A stretch of DNA of 47,061 nucleotides from an uncultured Gemmata sp. Its GTDB lineage: Bacteria; Planctomycetota; Planctomycetia; Gemmatales; Gemmataceae. Numbering within the stretch: the first letter of the stretch is position 1; each line of letters begins with the position of its first letter. The notes beneath the pieces are model-generated. The model saw only the letters and a program-made list of their open reading frames with translations, did no database searches and was not told the DNA's origin. Made by a program: the position numbers and the translations under genes. Shown piece by piece: positions 16,313-26,077 of the stretch. Where the stretch lies: assembly GCA_937924775.1 (NCBI GenBank), contig CALDUT010000017.1:1-47061 (forward strand), written 5' to 3'.

Positions 16313-17560
16313 ATGATCCTGCCGCGAATGCAAGCCCTTGCTGTCGCTGTACTTATGCTGCTAGGGATGCTTCTGGCCACCCCACTGGCGGGGGTGGTGG
16401 CCCGCACGCCCGGAAGGCGACGGACTGCCCTCCGCCGCGGTGCGGCCGCGGCATTTTGCGTGTCCAGTGGCTGGGGGCTCACTCTTTTCCTCATCGACAC
16501 TGGCTTGCGGACAGGCAACGAAGCGTTTGTGTTCATCGCGCTTCTCGCCGCTGCGGTTTTCGCCGGAAGCCGATACGCGACTCGCCCTACCGCGTCGGTG
16601 GATCGGGGCACTTCACCCGTTTCCTCCCATGTTCTTGTTGAGAAAGAACTTACAACCGGAAAGGATGGCGTCGCCGCGTCGGTTTCTGCATATGTCCCGA
16701 ATCAGCAACGACTTACGACCGACCAGACAGGAACGCCTACCGAATCGCTCGAAGATGAGTACGTTTGGCTCCTGATTCAAGCGGTGACGCGGGGGGATCG
16801 GCGGCTGCCCCGTGCGGAAGCCCGTGCCACGCGAATGCAAGTTCAAAAGTGGCTGGAAGTGCTCGCGGAGTCCCCAGAGTATCGCTCCATCGTTCGTGGC
16901 AGCGGGCGGCAATGGCGGGGGTTGCTCCGGGGTCGGCTCGACCCGCAACACGCCTACAGTTATTGCCCCCCGCCGCGTCAGGGTGAGGACGCCTTGGGTT
17001 TATTGGTCTTTCTCCACGGACACGGTTTGAATTATCTCCTGCTGCTGCAAGCCCTTCGGCCGCTGTGCGACGAGCTGGGGCTGATTCTTCTGATGCCATC
17101 GTTCGGTTATGGGAATTGGGAAGCTCCCGGTGGCGTGGAGGCGATTCTCCGCACGGTGGATTTTGGTATCAGTCGCTGGGGGGCGGACCCGCGACGGGTG
17201 CTCTTGGCGGGATTGTCGCAGGGCGGAGCGGGCGTGAGTCGGGCCGCGGCCCAACAGCCGTCGCGGTTTGCTGGACTGGTGTTCATTTCGGCGACGATGG
17301 AACTGAGCGTGCTCGGTTCCCCAGAATTCACGGCCGCTTGGAAAGGCCGCCCGGTGTTGGTGATTCAGGGAGACCAGGATGCCAACGTTTGCCCGATGTC
17401 GGTGACCGCGGCCACCCAACGGATGATCGCCGCTGGTGTGTCGGTCCAGGAACACCGCGATCCCCACGCGGGGCACTTCCTGTTTTTTGCCAAGCCCGGC
17501 GAAGTGACGGACCTCATCATTCGCTGGGCCAAGCCGATGGTTCAGTTGTCTCCGACATAA
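16313..17560 (+). CDS. Membrane-anchored alpha/beta hydrolase
   Basis: This 415-residue protein starts with two hydrophobic segments (about residues 7-30 and 42-85) that probably anchor it in the cytoplasmic membrane. A linker and helical region follow. The C-terminal hydrolase domain (about 220-410) shows an oxyanion-type VFLHGHGLNY, the nucleophile elbow GLSQGG, an acid in VIQGDQDANVCP and a catalytic His in HAGHFLFF. This matches the phospholipase/carboxylesterase and dienelactone hydrolase group, so an esterase is likely. The substrate is unknown. The ATG at 16328 is an alternative start. It is divergent from EF-G and converges on the aldehyde dehydrogenase. Confidence 0.78.
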   Translation: MILPRMQALAVAVLMLLGMLLATPLAGVVARTPGRRRTALRRGAAAAFCVSSGWGLTLFLIDTGLRTGNEAFVFIALLAAAVFAGSRYATRPTASVDRGTSPVSSHVLVEKELTTGKDGVAASVSAYVPNQQRLTTDQTGTPTESLEDEYVWLLIQAVTRGDRRLPRAEARATRMQVQKWLEVLAESPEYRSIVRGSGRQWRGLLRGRLDPQHAYSYCPPPRQGEDALGLLVFLHGHGLNYLLLLQALRPLCDELGLILLMPSFGYGNWEAPGGVEAILRTVDFGISRWGADPRRVLLAGLSQGGAGVSRAAAQQPSRFAGLVFISATMELSVLGSPEFTAAWKGRPVLVIQGDQDANVCPMSVTAATQRMIAAGVSVQEHRDPHAGHFLFFAKPGEVTDLIIRWAKPMVQLSPT

Positions 17561-17630
17561 GTTTAATTTGAGATTGAACTTGCGTCGAAGATGACATGCG
17601 CTGCGGTCAGCCTTAGCGTTCTTTGGGACT

Positions 17631-19127
17631 TCACATCGCCAGGATGACCGTTTTCACCTCGGTGTACAGTTGTAGCGCATATTGACCCAATTCGCGGCCA
17701 ATCCCGCTCATCTTGAAGCCGCCAAAGGGGGCCCCGGCATCAAAAACGTCGTAGCAGTTCACCCACACGGTACCGGCTCGCAGGCCATTGGAAAGTCGTA
17801 GGGCTTTTTGAATGTCTTTGGTCCACACTGCCGCCGCAAGACCATAGGTGCTGCGGTTACCGCGAGCCAGGACTTCGTCGGGGTCGTTGAACTTCAGAAT
17901 ACTCATGACCGGGCCGAAAATTTCTTCTTTGGCGATCTTCATGTCGTCCTGAACATCCGTGAAGACCGTGGGTTGAATGAAATAGCCTTTGTCGCCCACC
18001 CGGCCGCCACCGACGAGCAGTTGGGCCCCTTCTTTTCGTCCCGCTTCGATATAGCTCATCACCCGGTCGAATTGCTCCTGGCTGACCTGCGGTCCTTGTT
18101 CGGTATCCGGGTTGAACGGATCGCCGACCTTGCGGCTTTTCGCCTTGGCGACTATCTTCTGAACGAATTCATCGTAGGCACTTGCCTGGACAAACAGCCG
18201 CGAACCGGCCACACAGCACTGGCCCTGATTAAAAAACAGGCCAAAGTACGCCCCTTCCACCGCGGCGTCGAGGTCCGCATCGGCAAAGACAATATTAGGG
18301 GATTTCCCGCCCAGTTCGAGCGAGACCCGCTTGAGGTTGGATTGAGCCGCTGCGGTCATCACGATCTGGCCGGTGGTTGTTTCTCCAGTGAAGGCGATTT
18401 TGTCAACGTCCATATGCGACGCGAGAGCGGCCCCTGCGGTCGGACCAAAACCGGGCACCACATTGATGACACCATCGGGGAAGCCGACTTCCTGGGCCAA
18501 CTGGGCGACACGCAGGGCCGTCAGCGGGGTTTGCTCGGCCGGTTTGAGAACCACCGTGTTGCCACACGCCAGGGCCGGCCCCCACTTCCACGCTTGCATC
18601 AATAATGGGAAGTTCCACGGAATAATCTGCCCGACCACGCCGACCGGTTCGTGCCGCGTGTAGCAAAAGTACGGCCCGTTGATGGGAATGGTTTGGCCAA
18701 AGTTCTTGTCGGCCCAGCCGGCATAGTAGCGGTAGCAGGCGATGGTCAGCGGTAAATCCGCCGTCAGCGAATCGGTGATGGGCTTGCCGTTATCGAGCGA
18801 TTCGAGAGCAGCAAGTTCATCTTTGTGTTGTTCGATCGCATCGGCGAGTTTGTGGAGCAATCGGCCGCGTTCGGAGGCGTTCATTTTCGGCCACGGACCG
18901 GTTTCCAACGCCTGCCGGGCGGCCTTCACCGCCAAGTCAATGTCGGCGCGATCCCCCTCCGCGACGCGGCAAATCACTTCGCCGGTCGTGGGGTCGAGGG
19001 TTTCAAACGTCTTTCCGGAGACGCTGTCCACCCACCGGCCACCAATGAACATTTTCTGGTCAGCAACTTTCGGCTTAGTGTATTTCGGTTTCGTCGAGGT
19101 CGAAACGGATGCAGTGGCAGTTGACAT
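17631..19127 (-). CDS. NAD(P)-dependent aldehyde dehydrogenase
   Basis: This 498-residue cytosolic enzyme oxidises an aldehyde to its acid. All key residues are present: N172 in [10 protein letters not shown], the general base E271 in [12 protein letters not shown], and the cysteine pair in [13 protein letters not shown] (nucleophile C305 by analogy with mitochondrial ALDH2). The C-terminal [10 protein letters not shown] block is typical. A Ser/Thr/Lys-rich leader of about 22 residues precedes the core. The sequence is closest in style to the ALDH1/2 and betaine-aldehyde group, so the substrate cannot be fixed. GAGGTGATTC directly precedes the ATG. It is monocistronic and converges on the hydrolase. 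Confidence 0.93.
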   Translation of the reverse strand: MSTATASVSTSTKPKYTKPKVADQKMFIGGRWVDSVSGKTFETLDPTTGEVICRVAEGDRADIDLAVKAARQALETGPWPKMNASERGRLLHKLADAIEQHKDELAALESLDNGKPITDSLTADLPLTIACYRYYAGWADKNFGQTIPINGPYFCYTRHEPVGVVGQIIPWNFPLLMQAWKWGPALACGNTVVLKPAEQTPLTALRVAQLAQEVGFPDGVINVVPGFGPTAGAALASHMDVDKIAFTGETTTGQIVMTAAAQSNLKRVSLELGGKSPNIVFADADLDAAVEGAYFGLFFNQGQCCVAGSRLFVQASAYDEFVQKIVAKAKSRKVGDPFNPDTEQGPQVSQEQFDRVMSYIEAGRKEGAQLLVGGGRVGDKGYFIQPTVFTDVQDDMKIAKEEIFGPVMSILKFNDPDEVLARGNRSTYGLAAAVWTKDIQKALRLSNGLRAGTVWVNCYDVFDAGAPFGGFKMSGIGRELGQYALQLYTEVKTVILAM

Positions 19128-19303
19128 GAATCACCTCGGGGGAGAGTTCGGGCAACATCCGTCATTCTCACTAGAAATGTGAGGGCGTCAAGCAACCGAA
19201 GGCTTTCGGTAGAATCCGACGCTACTGCGGCCATCCTCATGATTTCCCCATTTTTGCCCGGTAAAATGAACGAGGTCATTCCGGGGGTGCAGGGGGCCGG
19301 TGA

Positions 19304-19591
19304 ATGCGCACAATACTTCTGGCGATCGCACTTCTGCTAAACGGAATGACTAGCGCCAGGACCGCCCAGCCGCCGCCGGGGCTACCCCGCACCGTCAAGA
19401 TTTTCATGTTGAAGAATGCCGATGCGGTGAAACTGAGCGATACCATCACCACCATCTTTGGCCGCCAGGGCGTGACGGCCACCGTCGATGCCCGCACCAA
19501 CTCCCTCATCGTCGCCGGCGATGCCGAAACGCTCGAAGAAGTGCGGAAATTGATCGCGGAACTCGATAAACCGGCCCCACCCCGCAAATAA
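19304..19591 (+). CDS. Orphan secretin N1/NolW-like mini-protein, exported
   Basis: The 95-residue product has a signal peptide ([21 protein letters not shown]) and then one short domain. [43 protein letters not shown] and KLIAELDKP follow the pattern of the secretin N-domain (NolW type) found in GspD and PilQ. No secretin channel domain follows, so it cannot form an outer-membrane pore alone. It may be a periplasmic adaptor or a remnant. It sits between aldehyde dehydrogenase (divergent) and trpE (100 bases downstream, same strand). The function is unknown. Confidence 0.75.
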   Translation: MRTILLAIALLLNGMTSARTAQPPPGLPRTVKIFMLKNADAVKLSDTITTIFGRQGVTATVDARTNSLIVAGDAETLEEVRKLIAELDKPAPPRK

Positions 19592-19691
19592 CGCTGGCCC
19601 TCGCTGGCCCATCCCTGCCCGGCTGTGTTTTCCCCCTCCACCCAGCGGGCGACGACTCGCCATTGGGGGGCGTCGTCGCGACAATAGCCGC

Positions 19692-21209
19692 ATGTCGCAT
19701 CGACCCAGTTTTGACGAATTCGTTGAACTGGCCCGCGGGCATACCGTGGTGCCGGTCTACCGGCAACTGACCGGCGATACACTCACGCCAGTTTCGGCCT
19801 TCTGCAAGATCCAGGAGGGGGAATGGTCATTTTTGTTTGAAAGTGTGGTGGGCGGCGAGCGGGTGGGCCGGTACAGCTTCCTTGGCGCTGGCCCGTTTCG
19901 CACATTTGAAGCCCGCGACCGCACCGTCCGCCTCCGTGACGGCAGCGGCCCGTGGACCGAACGACCTTCTAATGACCCGCTGCGCGACCTGGAACAGATG
20001 GTGGGGCAGTTCCGGGCTCCGCAGGTGGCCGGGTTGCCCCGTTTCTGCGGTGGGGCTGTCGGCTATGCCGGTTACGATACGGTGCGCTATGTCGAGCGGC
20101 TCCCGAACGCCCCACCGGACGATCGCGGAATTCCCGATCTCAGTTTCGGCTTCTACGATCGCATGATCATCTTCGATCATGTAGCCAAGACCATCTTGGT
20201 GGTCGCCCATGCCCGCACCGGCCATGCCGACCAGCTGCGGACCCACTACCAGCAGGCGTGTGCCCGCGTCGATGCGGTGGTGGAACAACTCCAACGTGGC
20301 GTGGCCGACATTCAACTGACGGATATCGACCCCCAATCGGCGTCAGGCGCCCTGTCGCCGCCCGGCGTGCGGCCTACGCGGATCAGTAGCAACTTCACCC
20401 GCGAACAATTTGAAGCCGCCGTGGAGAAAGCTCGCGCCTACATCCACGCCGGTGATGCGTTTCAGATTGTGCTGAGCCAACGTTTTCGTACCGAAACACG
20501 GGCTCGCCCGTTTGACATCTACCGGGCCTTACGGGTGGTCAACCCCAGCCCGTTCATGTTCTACCTACGAGCCGGTACTGTTACCCTTGTGGGCGCTTCG
20601 CCAGAGATTATGTGTCGCGTGGAGAACGGCATCATCACCAATCGTCCGCTGGCTGGAACCCGCCGTCGCGGCCGGACCCCGGACGAAGACGCCGCGTTGG
20701 CCGCCGAGCTGCTGGCCGACCCGAAGGAACGGGCTGAACACATCATGTTGGTCGATTTAGCCCGCAACGACGTGGGCCGCGTGGCCCAATTGGGTAGCGT
20801 TGCAATCCACGATTTGCTCACCGTGGAGCGGTATAGCCATGTGATGCATCTCGCCAGCACGGTGACCGGGCAGCTGCAACCGGGGCTAACCGCCTTCGAT
20901 GCCCTGCGGGCCAGCCTCCCCGCGGGCACGCTCAGCGGCGCGCCCAAAGTCCGCGCCATGGAGATCATCGATGAACTCGAACCCCACCGACGCGGACCCT
21001 ATGGCGGAGCCGTGGGCTATGTCGATTTCAGCGGTAATATGGATACTTGTATTGCGCTCCGAACGATGGTTCTCTTGGGTCAGACGGCCTATGTGCAATC
21101 CGGGGCGGGAATTGTGGCCGATAGCGTCGCAGCCAACGAGTATGAGGAAACCGTCAACAAAGCCCTGAGCCTTCTGCGAGCCATCGACGTGGCCGAAACC
21201 CAACTCTAA
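19692..21209 (+). CDS. trpE: Anthranilate synthase component I
   Basis: The 505-residue enzyme converts chorismate, with ammonia from the glutaminase subunit, to anthranilate, the first step of tryptophan synthesis. The N-terminal domain contains [19 protein letters not shown], equivalent to the tryptophan feedback site (LLES motif). The chorismate-binding domain carries [43 protein letters not shown] and [21 protein letters not shown]. Full length is normal. No trpG or other trp genes are adjacent, so the pathway is dispersed. No ribosome-binding site is obvious before the ATG. Confidence 0.95.
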   Translation: MSHRPSFDEFVELARGHTVVPVYRQLTGDTLTPVSAFCKIQEGEWSFLFESVVGGERVGRYSFLGAGPFRTFEARDRTVRLRDGSGPWTERPSNDPLRDLEQMVGQFRAPQVAGLPRFCGGAVGYAGYDTVRYVERLPNAPPDDRGIPDLSFGFYDRMIIFDHVAKTILVVAHARTGHADQLRTHYQQACARVDAVVEQLQRGVADIQLTDIDPQSASGALSPPGVRPTRISSNFTREQFEAAVEKARAYIHAGDAFQIVLSQRFRTETRARPFDIYRALRVVNPSPFMFYLRAGTVTLVGASPEIMCRVENGIITNRPLAGTRRRGRTPDEDAALAAELLADPKERAEHIMLVDLARNDVGRVAQLGSVAIHDLLTVERYSHVMHLASTVTGQLQPGLTAFDALRASLPAGTLSGAPKVRAMEIIDELEPHRRGPYGGAVGYVDFSGNMDTCIALRTMVLLGQTAYVQSGAGIVADSVAANEYEETVNKALSLLRAIDVAETQL

Positions 21210-21400
21210 TACCAGCGAGCCGGAACACCAGCGGTGCGCGGTGACCCCACAGCCGGGCCCAGCTCCCCGTGGCAAATCGCGGCCACTGACCTGGCGGCCG
21301 CGAAGGCCGCGAGAAGTTTCGGCGGGGCCGCGGTTTCTGGCGATTATTCCGTATCGCCGGACACGTCTTGCAGGGGCACCGACGGTGGCACTGAGCCATC

Positions 21401-21437
21401 GGTAGGGGAACAGTGGTAGGGGAACAGTGGTAGGGGG
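21401..21437. repeat. Tandem 14-bp repeat (2.6 copies)
   Basis: GGTAGGGGAACAGT occurs twice back to back (21401-21428), followed by a partial third unit GGTAGGGGG. It abuts the terminator hairpin that follows. Probably replication slippage in a spacer. Confidence 0.75.
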
Positions 21438-21470
21438 CATTGGCTAAGCCAGCATGTGGCTTAGCCAATG
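21438..21470. terminator. Strong hairpin between convergent trpE and galM
   Basis: The arms CATTGGCTAAGCCA (21438-21451) and TGGCTTAGCCAATG (21457-21470) pair perfectly over 14 bases around GCATG. It lies 8 bases beyond the galM stop and 228 beyond the trpE stop. A T tract is lacking on both strands. Position and strength suggest a two-way terminator. Confidence 0.7.
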
Positions 21471-21478
21471 TATGACTC

Positions 21479-22654
21479 TCACTTCACCACGCTAAATTTG
21501 TAGATGGTCGTTTGTTTGTAGGTTTCACCGGGTCGGAGGATGACGTTGGAGCGGTCCTTCCATTCCGGCTTGTTGATCGAATCGGGGAACTTCTGGGCTT
21601 CGAGGCAGAAACCGTGGTGTTGCTGGTAGGCCGCACCGCCTTTGCCTTTGAGCTGGCCGTCGAGGAAGTTGCCGGTGTAGAGTTGAAGCCCCGGTTCAGT
21701 CGTGAAAACTTCCATGACGCGGCCGCTTTTCGGCTCCACGACTTTCGCCGCGAATTCTGGTTGGGCCGTAACTCCTTTATCCAGCACGAAGTTGAGATCG
21801 TAGCCAACCGGCGAGCCGCCGGTTTTGGCGATGTCGCGGCCGATGGGTTTTGCCTGGGTGAAATCGAAGGGTGTGCCCGCGACAGGTTCGATTTTCCCAG
21901 TCGGAATGAGCGTTTCATCGGTCGGGGTGTAATGCTTCGCCGCGATCCTCAGTTCGTGCCCGGTGATCGTGCCGTGGGCGTGCCCGGCGAGGTTGAAATA
22001 GCTGTGGTGCGCGAGGTTGCAGAGGGTGGGTTTGTCGGTGGTGGCGCGGAAGTCCATGACCAGCTCGTTATCGTCGGTGAGCGTATAGGCGACCATCACC
22101 GCCAGCCGGCCGGGATAGCCTTCTTCCATATCCGGGCTGGTGTAGGTGAACTTCACGCTGGGACCGTTGATCGTTAAACTGGGCTCGCCTTTCCAATACT
22201 TCTTGTCGAAGCCTTCTAGGCCGCCGTGCAAGTGGTTGGGGCCGTTGTTGGTGGCCAAGGCGTATTGTTTACCGTCGAGAGTGAAGCGGCCCTGGGCGAT
22301 GCGGTTGGCACAGCGACCCGCGTTGGTGCCGAAAAACGGGTGTCCGCGGCGGTAATCGTTGAGCGTGTCGCAGCCGAGGGCGACATCGGCGAACTGGCCG
22401 TTTTTATCGGGAACGTGAATTTCCGTGATGATCGCACCGTATTCGATACACTTCACCGTCAGGCCGTGTTTATTGATCAGCGTATAGCGGGTCACGACCG
22501 ACCCGGGAACGGTTTTGCCCTGCTTGTCCTTGCTGTCGGGCAGTTTGCCGAACGCCTCCTGCTCGTAAGCGGGACCAGTGCCGGGGCGCGGTTGCGCCGC
22601 GGCCATCCATGAGAATCCGAAGGCGACCAACAGAACCGGGAGAGTCCAGCGCAT
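21479..22654 (-). CDS. galM: Exported aldose 1-epimerase (galactose mutarotase)
   Basis: The 391-residue protein carries a signal peptide (MRWTLPVLLVAFGFSWMAAA) and is probably periplasmic, unlike cytosolic E. coli GalM. The mutarotase domain has the conserved blocks GAIITEIHVPD, FFGTNAGRCANRIAQGRF and GPNHLHGGLEGFDKKYW (catalytic His region). These are followed by ATTDKPTLCNLAHHSYFNLAGH and a C-terminal TTEPGLQLYTGNFLDG with the catalytic Glu region. It interconverts alpha and beta anomers of aldoses. It is divergent from the sugar-acid dehydratase gene with a 135-base gap, which hints at shared control of sugar use. Confidence 0.9.
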   Translation of the reverse strand: MRWTLPVLLVAFGFSWMAAAQPRPGTGPAYEQEAFGKLPDSKDKQGKTVPGSVVTRYTLINKHGLTVKCIEYGAIITEIHVPDKNGQFADVALGCDTLNDYRRGHPFFGTNAGRCANRIAQGRFTLDGKQYALATNNGPNHLHGGLEGFDKKYWKGEPSLTINGPSVKFTYTSPDMEEGYPGRLAVMVAYTLTDDNELVMDFRATTDKPTLCNLAHHSYFNLAGHAHGTITGHELRIAAKHYTPTDETLIPTGKIEPVAGTPFDFTQAKPIGRDIAKTGGSPVGYDLNFVLDKGVTAQPEFAAKVVEPKSGRVMEVFTTEPGLQLYTGNFLDGQLKGKGGAAYQQHHGFCLEAQKFPDSINKPEWKDRSNVILRPGETYKQTTIYKFSVVK

Positions 22655-22789
22655 ACACTAGTCCTCAGGCAACACGACGGGGTGCGGACATGGTATTCAT
22701 CCCCCCCCCGATAACAAGAATGGAACGGGACAGTTGTCGCTTTTCGCGACATTTATTTCCTCCCTCGCAACCACAGCGGCGAGTTTGCT

Positions 22790-24748
22790 ATGCCCTCACC
22801 GATTCTTGAAACCCCGGCTTCGGCCTACGAACTGATCACCACCGCGCCCGGACCGCGGGGAGCCCTCCCACTGACTGACGAGTTGCTCCGGCACGCCCCC
22901 AGCGGCAATCTCTTTGGCTGGACCCAGAACGTCGGTATGGGGTGGAACCCGGCGTTGCTCGGGGGTCTGGAATTCACCATCCTCAGTACTCACGGCGGGA
23001 TTCGGGCCGACGACGGCCGCCCCATTGCCTTGGGTTTCCATTCCGGGCATTGGGAAGTGGGGTTGTTGGTGAAGGCCGCAGCGGAGGAATTCGCCCGGCT
23101 TCACGGCATTCCCTTCGCTGGCGCGGTGACCGACCCGTGCGACGGCCGCACCCAAGGCACCATCGGCATGTTCGATAGCCTGCCCTACCGCAACGATGCG
23201 GCCCAAGTCCTACGCCGGCTCATGCGAAGCCACCCCACTCGGGCCGGCGTCATGGGGATCGCCACCTGCGACAAGGGGCTGCCGGCCATGATGATGGCGT
23301 TGGCCAGCCAGCATCAACACCCCACGATTTTGGTACCCGGCGGGGTGATGCTGGCCGGTGAAGCCGGCCATGAAGACACCGCGAAAGTGCAAACGATCGG
23401 GGCACGTTACGTTCACGGAGAAATCACCCTCGAACAAGCCGCCCAAGCCGGTTGCCATGCCTGCGCCAGCCCGGGCGGCGGTTGTCAGTTCCTCGGTACG
23501 GCGGCCACGTCGCAAGTGGTCGCGGAAGCGTTGGGGCTGACGCTTCCCCATGCGGCCCTGGCTCCCAGTGGCCAACCGATCTGGCTCGATACCGCCCGGC
23601 GATCGGCTCAAGCGCTGGTCCACATGGCCCAACGCGGTGTCCGCACGCCCGACATCCTCACACCGGCCGCCTTCCAGAACGCCTTGGCCGTTTTCGCAGC
23701 GTTCGGCGGCAGTACGAATCTCCTGTTACACATTCCGGCGGTCGCCTTCCATGCTGGCGTCCCGCGGCCGACCCTCCACGATTGGACACACTTCAACCGC
23801 AGTGTGCCGCGGTTGGTTGATGCCCTGCCCAACGGCCCCATCGGCCACCCGACGATTCGCGTCTTCCTGGCTGGCGGGGTGCCGGAGGTGATGCTCCACT
23901 TGCGGGAATTGGGTTTACTTCACCTCGATGTTCTGACCGTTTGTGGAGAAAAACTGGGTACGGTGTTGGATTGGTGGGCGAACAGCGAGCGGCGAACCCG
24001 GCTGCGGGAACTGCTGCGGACCCGCGATCGGGTCGATCCGGATACGGTGATTATGTCGCCCGAAGCCGCCCGCCGCCGCGGCCTGACTTCCACAGTCACT
24101 TTCCCCCGCGGGAATCTGGCCCCCGAGGGGGCGGTGATCAAATCGACCGCCATTGATCCGTCGGTGGTCGATGCGGATGGCGTTTACCGCAAAACCGGCC
24201 CGGCCAAGGTCTTTCTCCGGGAACGCGATGCGATTCAAGCCATCAAAGGCGAAGGCGACCGGAAGGTCGTACCCGGGGATGTGCTCGTCCTCTGCTGCCG
24301 CGGACCGATGGGCAGTGGGATGGAAGAAACCTACCAGGTGACCAGCGCCTTGAAGTATCTGCCGTGGGGCAAACATGTTGCGGTGATTACCGACGCCCGC
24401 TTCAGCGGGGTCAGTACGGGGGCCTGCATTGGCCACGTCTCCCCCGAAGCCCTGGCCGGCGGACCGATCGGCAAACTTCGCGACGGCGACCGCATTCGCA
24501 TTGTGATCGACCGTAACAAACTCGAAGGCAGCATCGACCTTGTGGGGGACACCACCGGCGATTACGGCCCTGAGTGGGGTTGTGCGGAGTTGCTCCGGCG
24601 TTCCCCCCGGCCGGATCTGGCCCCGGACGAAGCTCTCCCCGCCGATACGCGGCTGTGGGCGGCTTTGCAACATATCAGCGGTGGTGTCTGGGGCGGTTGC
24701 GTTTACGATCCCGACGCCATCCTCGCCCAACTCCACCACCGCGGCTAA
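22790..24748 (+). CDS. IlvD/Edd-family dehydratase, YjhG/YagF (D-xylonate dehydratase) type
   Basis: The 652-residue length and sequence style match the YjhG/YagF branch rather than dihydroxy-acid dehydratase IlvD (about 560). Iron-sulfur and metal ligand regions are visible in order: [36 protein letters not shown], and [20 protein letters not shown]. Later blocks [24 protein letters not shown] and [20 protein letters not shown] are typical of the family. The known reaction is removal of water from sugar acids such as D-xylonate to give 2-keto-3-deoxy acids. No xylose dehydrogenase or aldolase is adjacent. A role with the divergent mutarotase and nearby aldehyde dehydrogenase in oxidative pentose use is inference. 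Confidence 0.88.
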   Translation: MPSPILETPASAYELITTAPGPRGALPLTDELLRHAPSGNLFGWTQNVGMGWNPALLGGLEFTILSTHGGIRADDGRPIALGFHSGHWEVGLLVKAAAEEFARLHGIPFAGAVTDPCDGRTQGTIGMFDSLPYRNDAAQVLRRLMRSHPTRAGVMGIATCDKGLPAMMMALASQHQHPTILVPGGVMLAGEAGHEDTAKVQTIGARYVHGEITLEQAAQAGCHACASPGGGCQFLGTAATSQVVAEALGLTLPHAALAPSGQPIWLDTARRSAQALVHMAQRGVRTPDILTPAAFQNALAVFAAFGGSTNLLLHIPAVAFHAGVPRPTLHDWTHFNRSVPRLVDALPNGPIGHPTIRVFLAGGVPEVMLHLRELGLLHLDVLTVCGEKLGTVLDWWANSERRTRLRELLRTRDRVDPDTVIMSPEAARRRGLTSTVTFPRGNLAPEGAVIKSTAIDPSVVDADGVYRKTGPAKVFLRERDAIQAIKGEGDRKVVPGDVLVLCCRGPMGSGMEETYQVTSALKYLPWGKHVAVITDARFSGVSTGACIGHVSPEALAGGPIGKLRDGDRIRIVIDRNKLEGSIDLVGDTTGDYGPEWGCAELLRRSPRPDLAPDEALPADTRLWAALQHISGGVWGGCVYDPDAILAQLHHRG

Positions 24749-24758
24749 ACCTCCCCCG

Positions 24759-24849
24759 GCGGGTTCCGCGGTTTCCACTCGCAGACTAAGCTCTCCGGTG
24801 GTCCCCCCCCGCAGAAACTCACGGCGGGTCCGGCGGTTTCTACCCGCAT
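24759..24849. repeat. Pair of imperfect 26-bp direct repeats
   Basis: Two units at 24759-24784 and 24824-24849 share 22 of 26 bases. Both start with GGCGGGT and contain GCGGTTTC. They lie in the 140-base gap between the dehydratase stop and the Dabb gene stop. The function is unknown. Confidence 0.55.
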
Positions 24850-24889
24850 GACTTGGCTGCTCGGGTGCCGAATCCGTTCCGTGGGGCCG

Positions 24890-25204
24890 TCACACGAGGG
24901 AATCGAACACGCGCACGGCGGCCCAGTTCGCCTTGTTTTCCTCAATGAAGCGGTTGTGAGTGGCGTCGTCTTGGTAGGCATCGTGAGCGGCTTTGTCGAT
25001 GAAAACGATGTGCAGGCCGACGTGCCAATCGCAATCGTTCACGTCGCGGGTCAGCTCCTGGCACCGGGGGCCGGCCGCAAAAAAGACAATGCCCGGCTGC
25101 ACCGTCAGATATTGATGGCAGGCGTCCACCAGGTGTTGGATTTTCGCGGGCGAAGCATCCTTCAACTTGAAAAACACATTGTGCGCCAATCGGCTCGCGG
25201 CCAT
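24890..25204 (-). CDS. Dabb (stress-responsive alpha/beta barrel) protein
   Basis: This 104-residue protein matches the Dabb family. It opens with LAHNVFFKLKDASPAKIQHLVDAC, then GIVFFAAGPRC, DWHVGLHIVFIDKAAHDAYQDD, and ends with a THNRFIEEN helix and a final strand. Dabb proteins are small dimeric ferredoxin-like barrels; the bacterial ones mostly have no proven activity. The ATG at 25204 is chosen because the codon two positions upstream is TTG and GAGGG sits 8 bases before this ATG. It is divergent from the lipoate ligase gene, with 74 bases between the two starts. Confidence 0.88.
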   Translation of the reverse strand: MAASRLAHNVFFKLKDASPAKIQHLVDACHQYLTVQPGIVFFAAGPRCQELTRDVNDCDWHVGLHIVFIDKAAHDAYQDDATHNRFIEENKANWAAVRVFDSLV

Positions 25205-25278
25205 CTTCAAGCCCTCGCAATCGGGTTTGTGTATAACAGAAGTTGAGATATGTCTTGGTTTTACGTCGTCAACAGATC

Positions 25279-25992
25279 ATGAAGTGGCTGGATGTGACCC
25301 TGCCGACAGTCGCGGAGAACCTCGCGCTCGACGAGGCGTTGCTGCTGGCCGCGGAAGAGGGGATCGGAGGCCCAGTGCTGCGGGTGTGGGAGTTGCCGCA
25401 GTATGCGGTGGTGGTCGGTTCGGGCGGTTCGGTCGAAGCGGATGTGAAGGTCGTGACCTGTTGCGCAAATGGCGTGCCAATTGCCCGGCGTTCCAGCGGC
25501 GGCGGTACCGTGTTGCTCGGCCCTGGCTGCTTGTGCTTCAGCGTGGTGCTGAACTACCAATCAGCACCCGGCCTGGCCGAAATCCCTGCGTCCAACCGCT
25601 ACATCCTTGGCCGTATCCTGCGAGCGTTGGCGCCAGTGGTTCCCGGTTCGATCGCGGGAACCAGCGATCTGGCCGTGGGGGGCAAGAAATTCTCCGGCAA
25701 TGCCCAGCAACGCAAACGCTGCCATTTCCTCCATCACGGAACGTTATTGTGCCGTTTCGACCTCTCGTTGGTGCCTCAGTACTTACACATGCCCCAGCAC
25801 CAACCGGAGTACCGGCACAACCGTTCCCACACCGATTTCCTCACCAATTTGCCACTGAGTGTGGACGAGGTCAAAAGGCTGCTCGCCGCGGAATGGCACG
25901 CGGAGGGCGAATATCATCCCTTACCGTGGCAGACAGTGCAGAATTTGATCGCGGAGAAATACAGTCGCGAGGAATGGAACCGCCGACGATAA
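25279..25992 (+). CDS. Lipoate-protein ligase family protein
   Basis: The 237-residue protein has the BPL/LplA/LipB fold: NLALDEALLLAAEE at the start, PIARRSSGGGTVLLGPGCLCFSVVL for the adenylate pocket, and DLAVGGKKFSGNAQQRKR with the lipoyl-binding lysine, followed by LHHGTLL. It attaches lipoate (or octanoate) to 2-oxoacid dehydrogenases and glycine cleavage H protein. The accessory C-terminal domain of E. coli LplA is absent, so it may be a partial-reaction ligase or an octanoyltransferase of the LipM type. The ATG at 25279 is preferred over a TTG at 25243; no strong ribosome-binding site precedes it. Confidence 0.88.
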   Translation: MKWLDVTLPTVAENLALDEALLLAAEEGIGGPVLRVWELPQYAVVVGSGGSVEADVKVVTCCANGVPIARRSSGGGTVLLGPGCLCFSVVLNYQSAPGLAEIPASNRYILGRILRALAPVVPGSIAGTSDLAVGGKKFSGNAQQRKRCHFLHHGTLLCRFDLSLVPQYLHMPQHQPEYRHNRSHTDFLTNLPLSVDEVKRLLAAEWHAEGEYHPLPWQTVQNLIAEKYSREEWNRRR

Positions 25993-26004
25993 GAGAGCGG
26001 ACAT

Positions 26005-26048
26005 TCTGGAGCCGATCCTGGAATCGAACGAGCGGATCCGGCTCCAGA
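26005..26048. terminator. Hairpin between convergent lipoate ligase and histone-like gene
   Basis: TCTGGAGCCGATCC (26005-26018) pairs with GGATCCGGCTCCAGA (26034-26048), with one bulged base and a 15-base loop. It lies 12 bases after the ligase stop and about 30 from the histone-like gene stop. It likely serves both genes. Confidence 0.65.
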
Positions 26049-26077
26049 AACCATTGTTTCGGCCGCAGCGATGAGAA

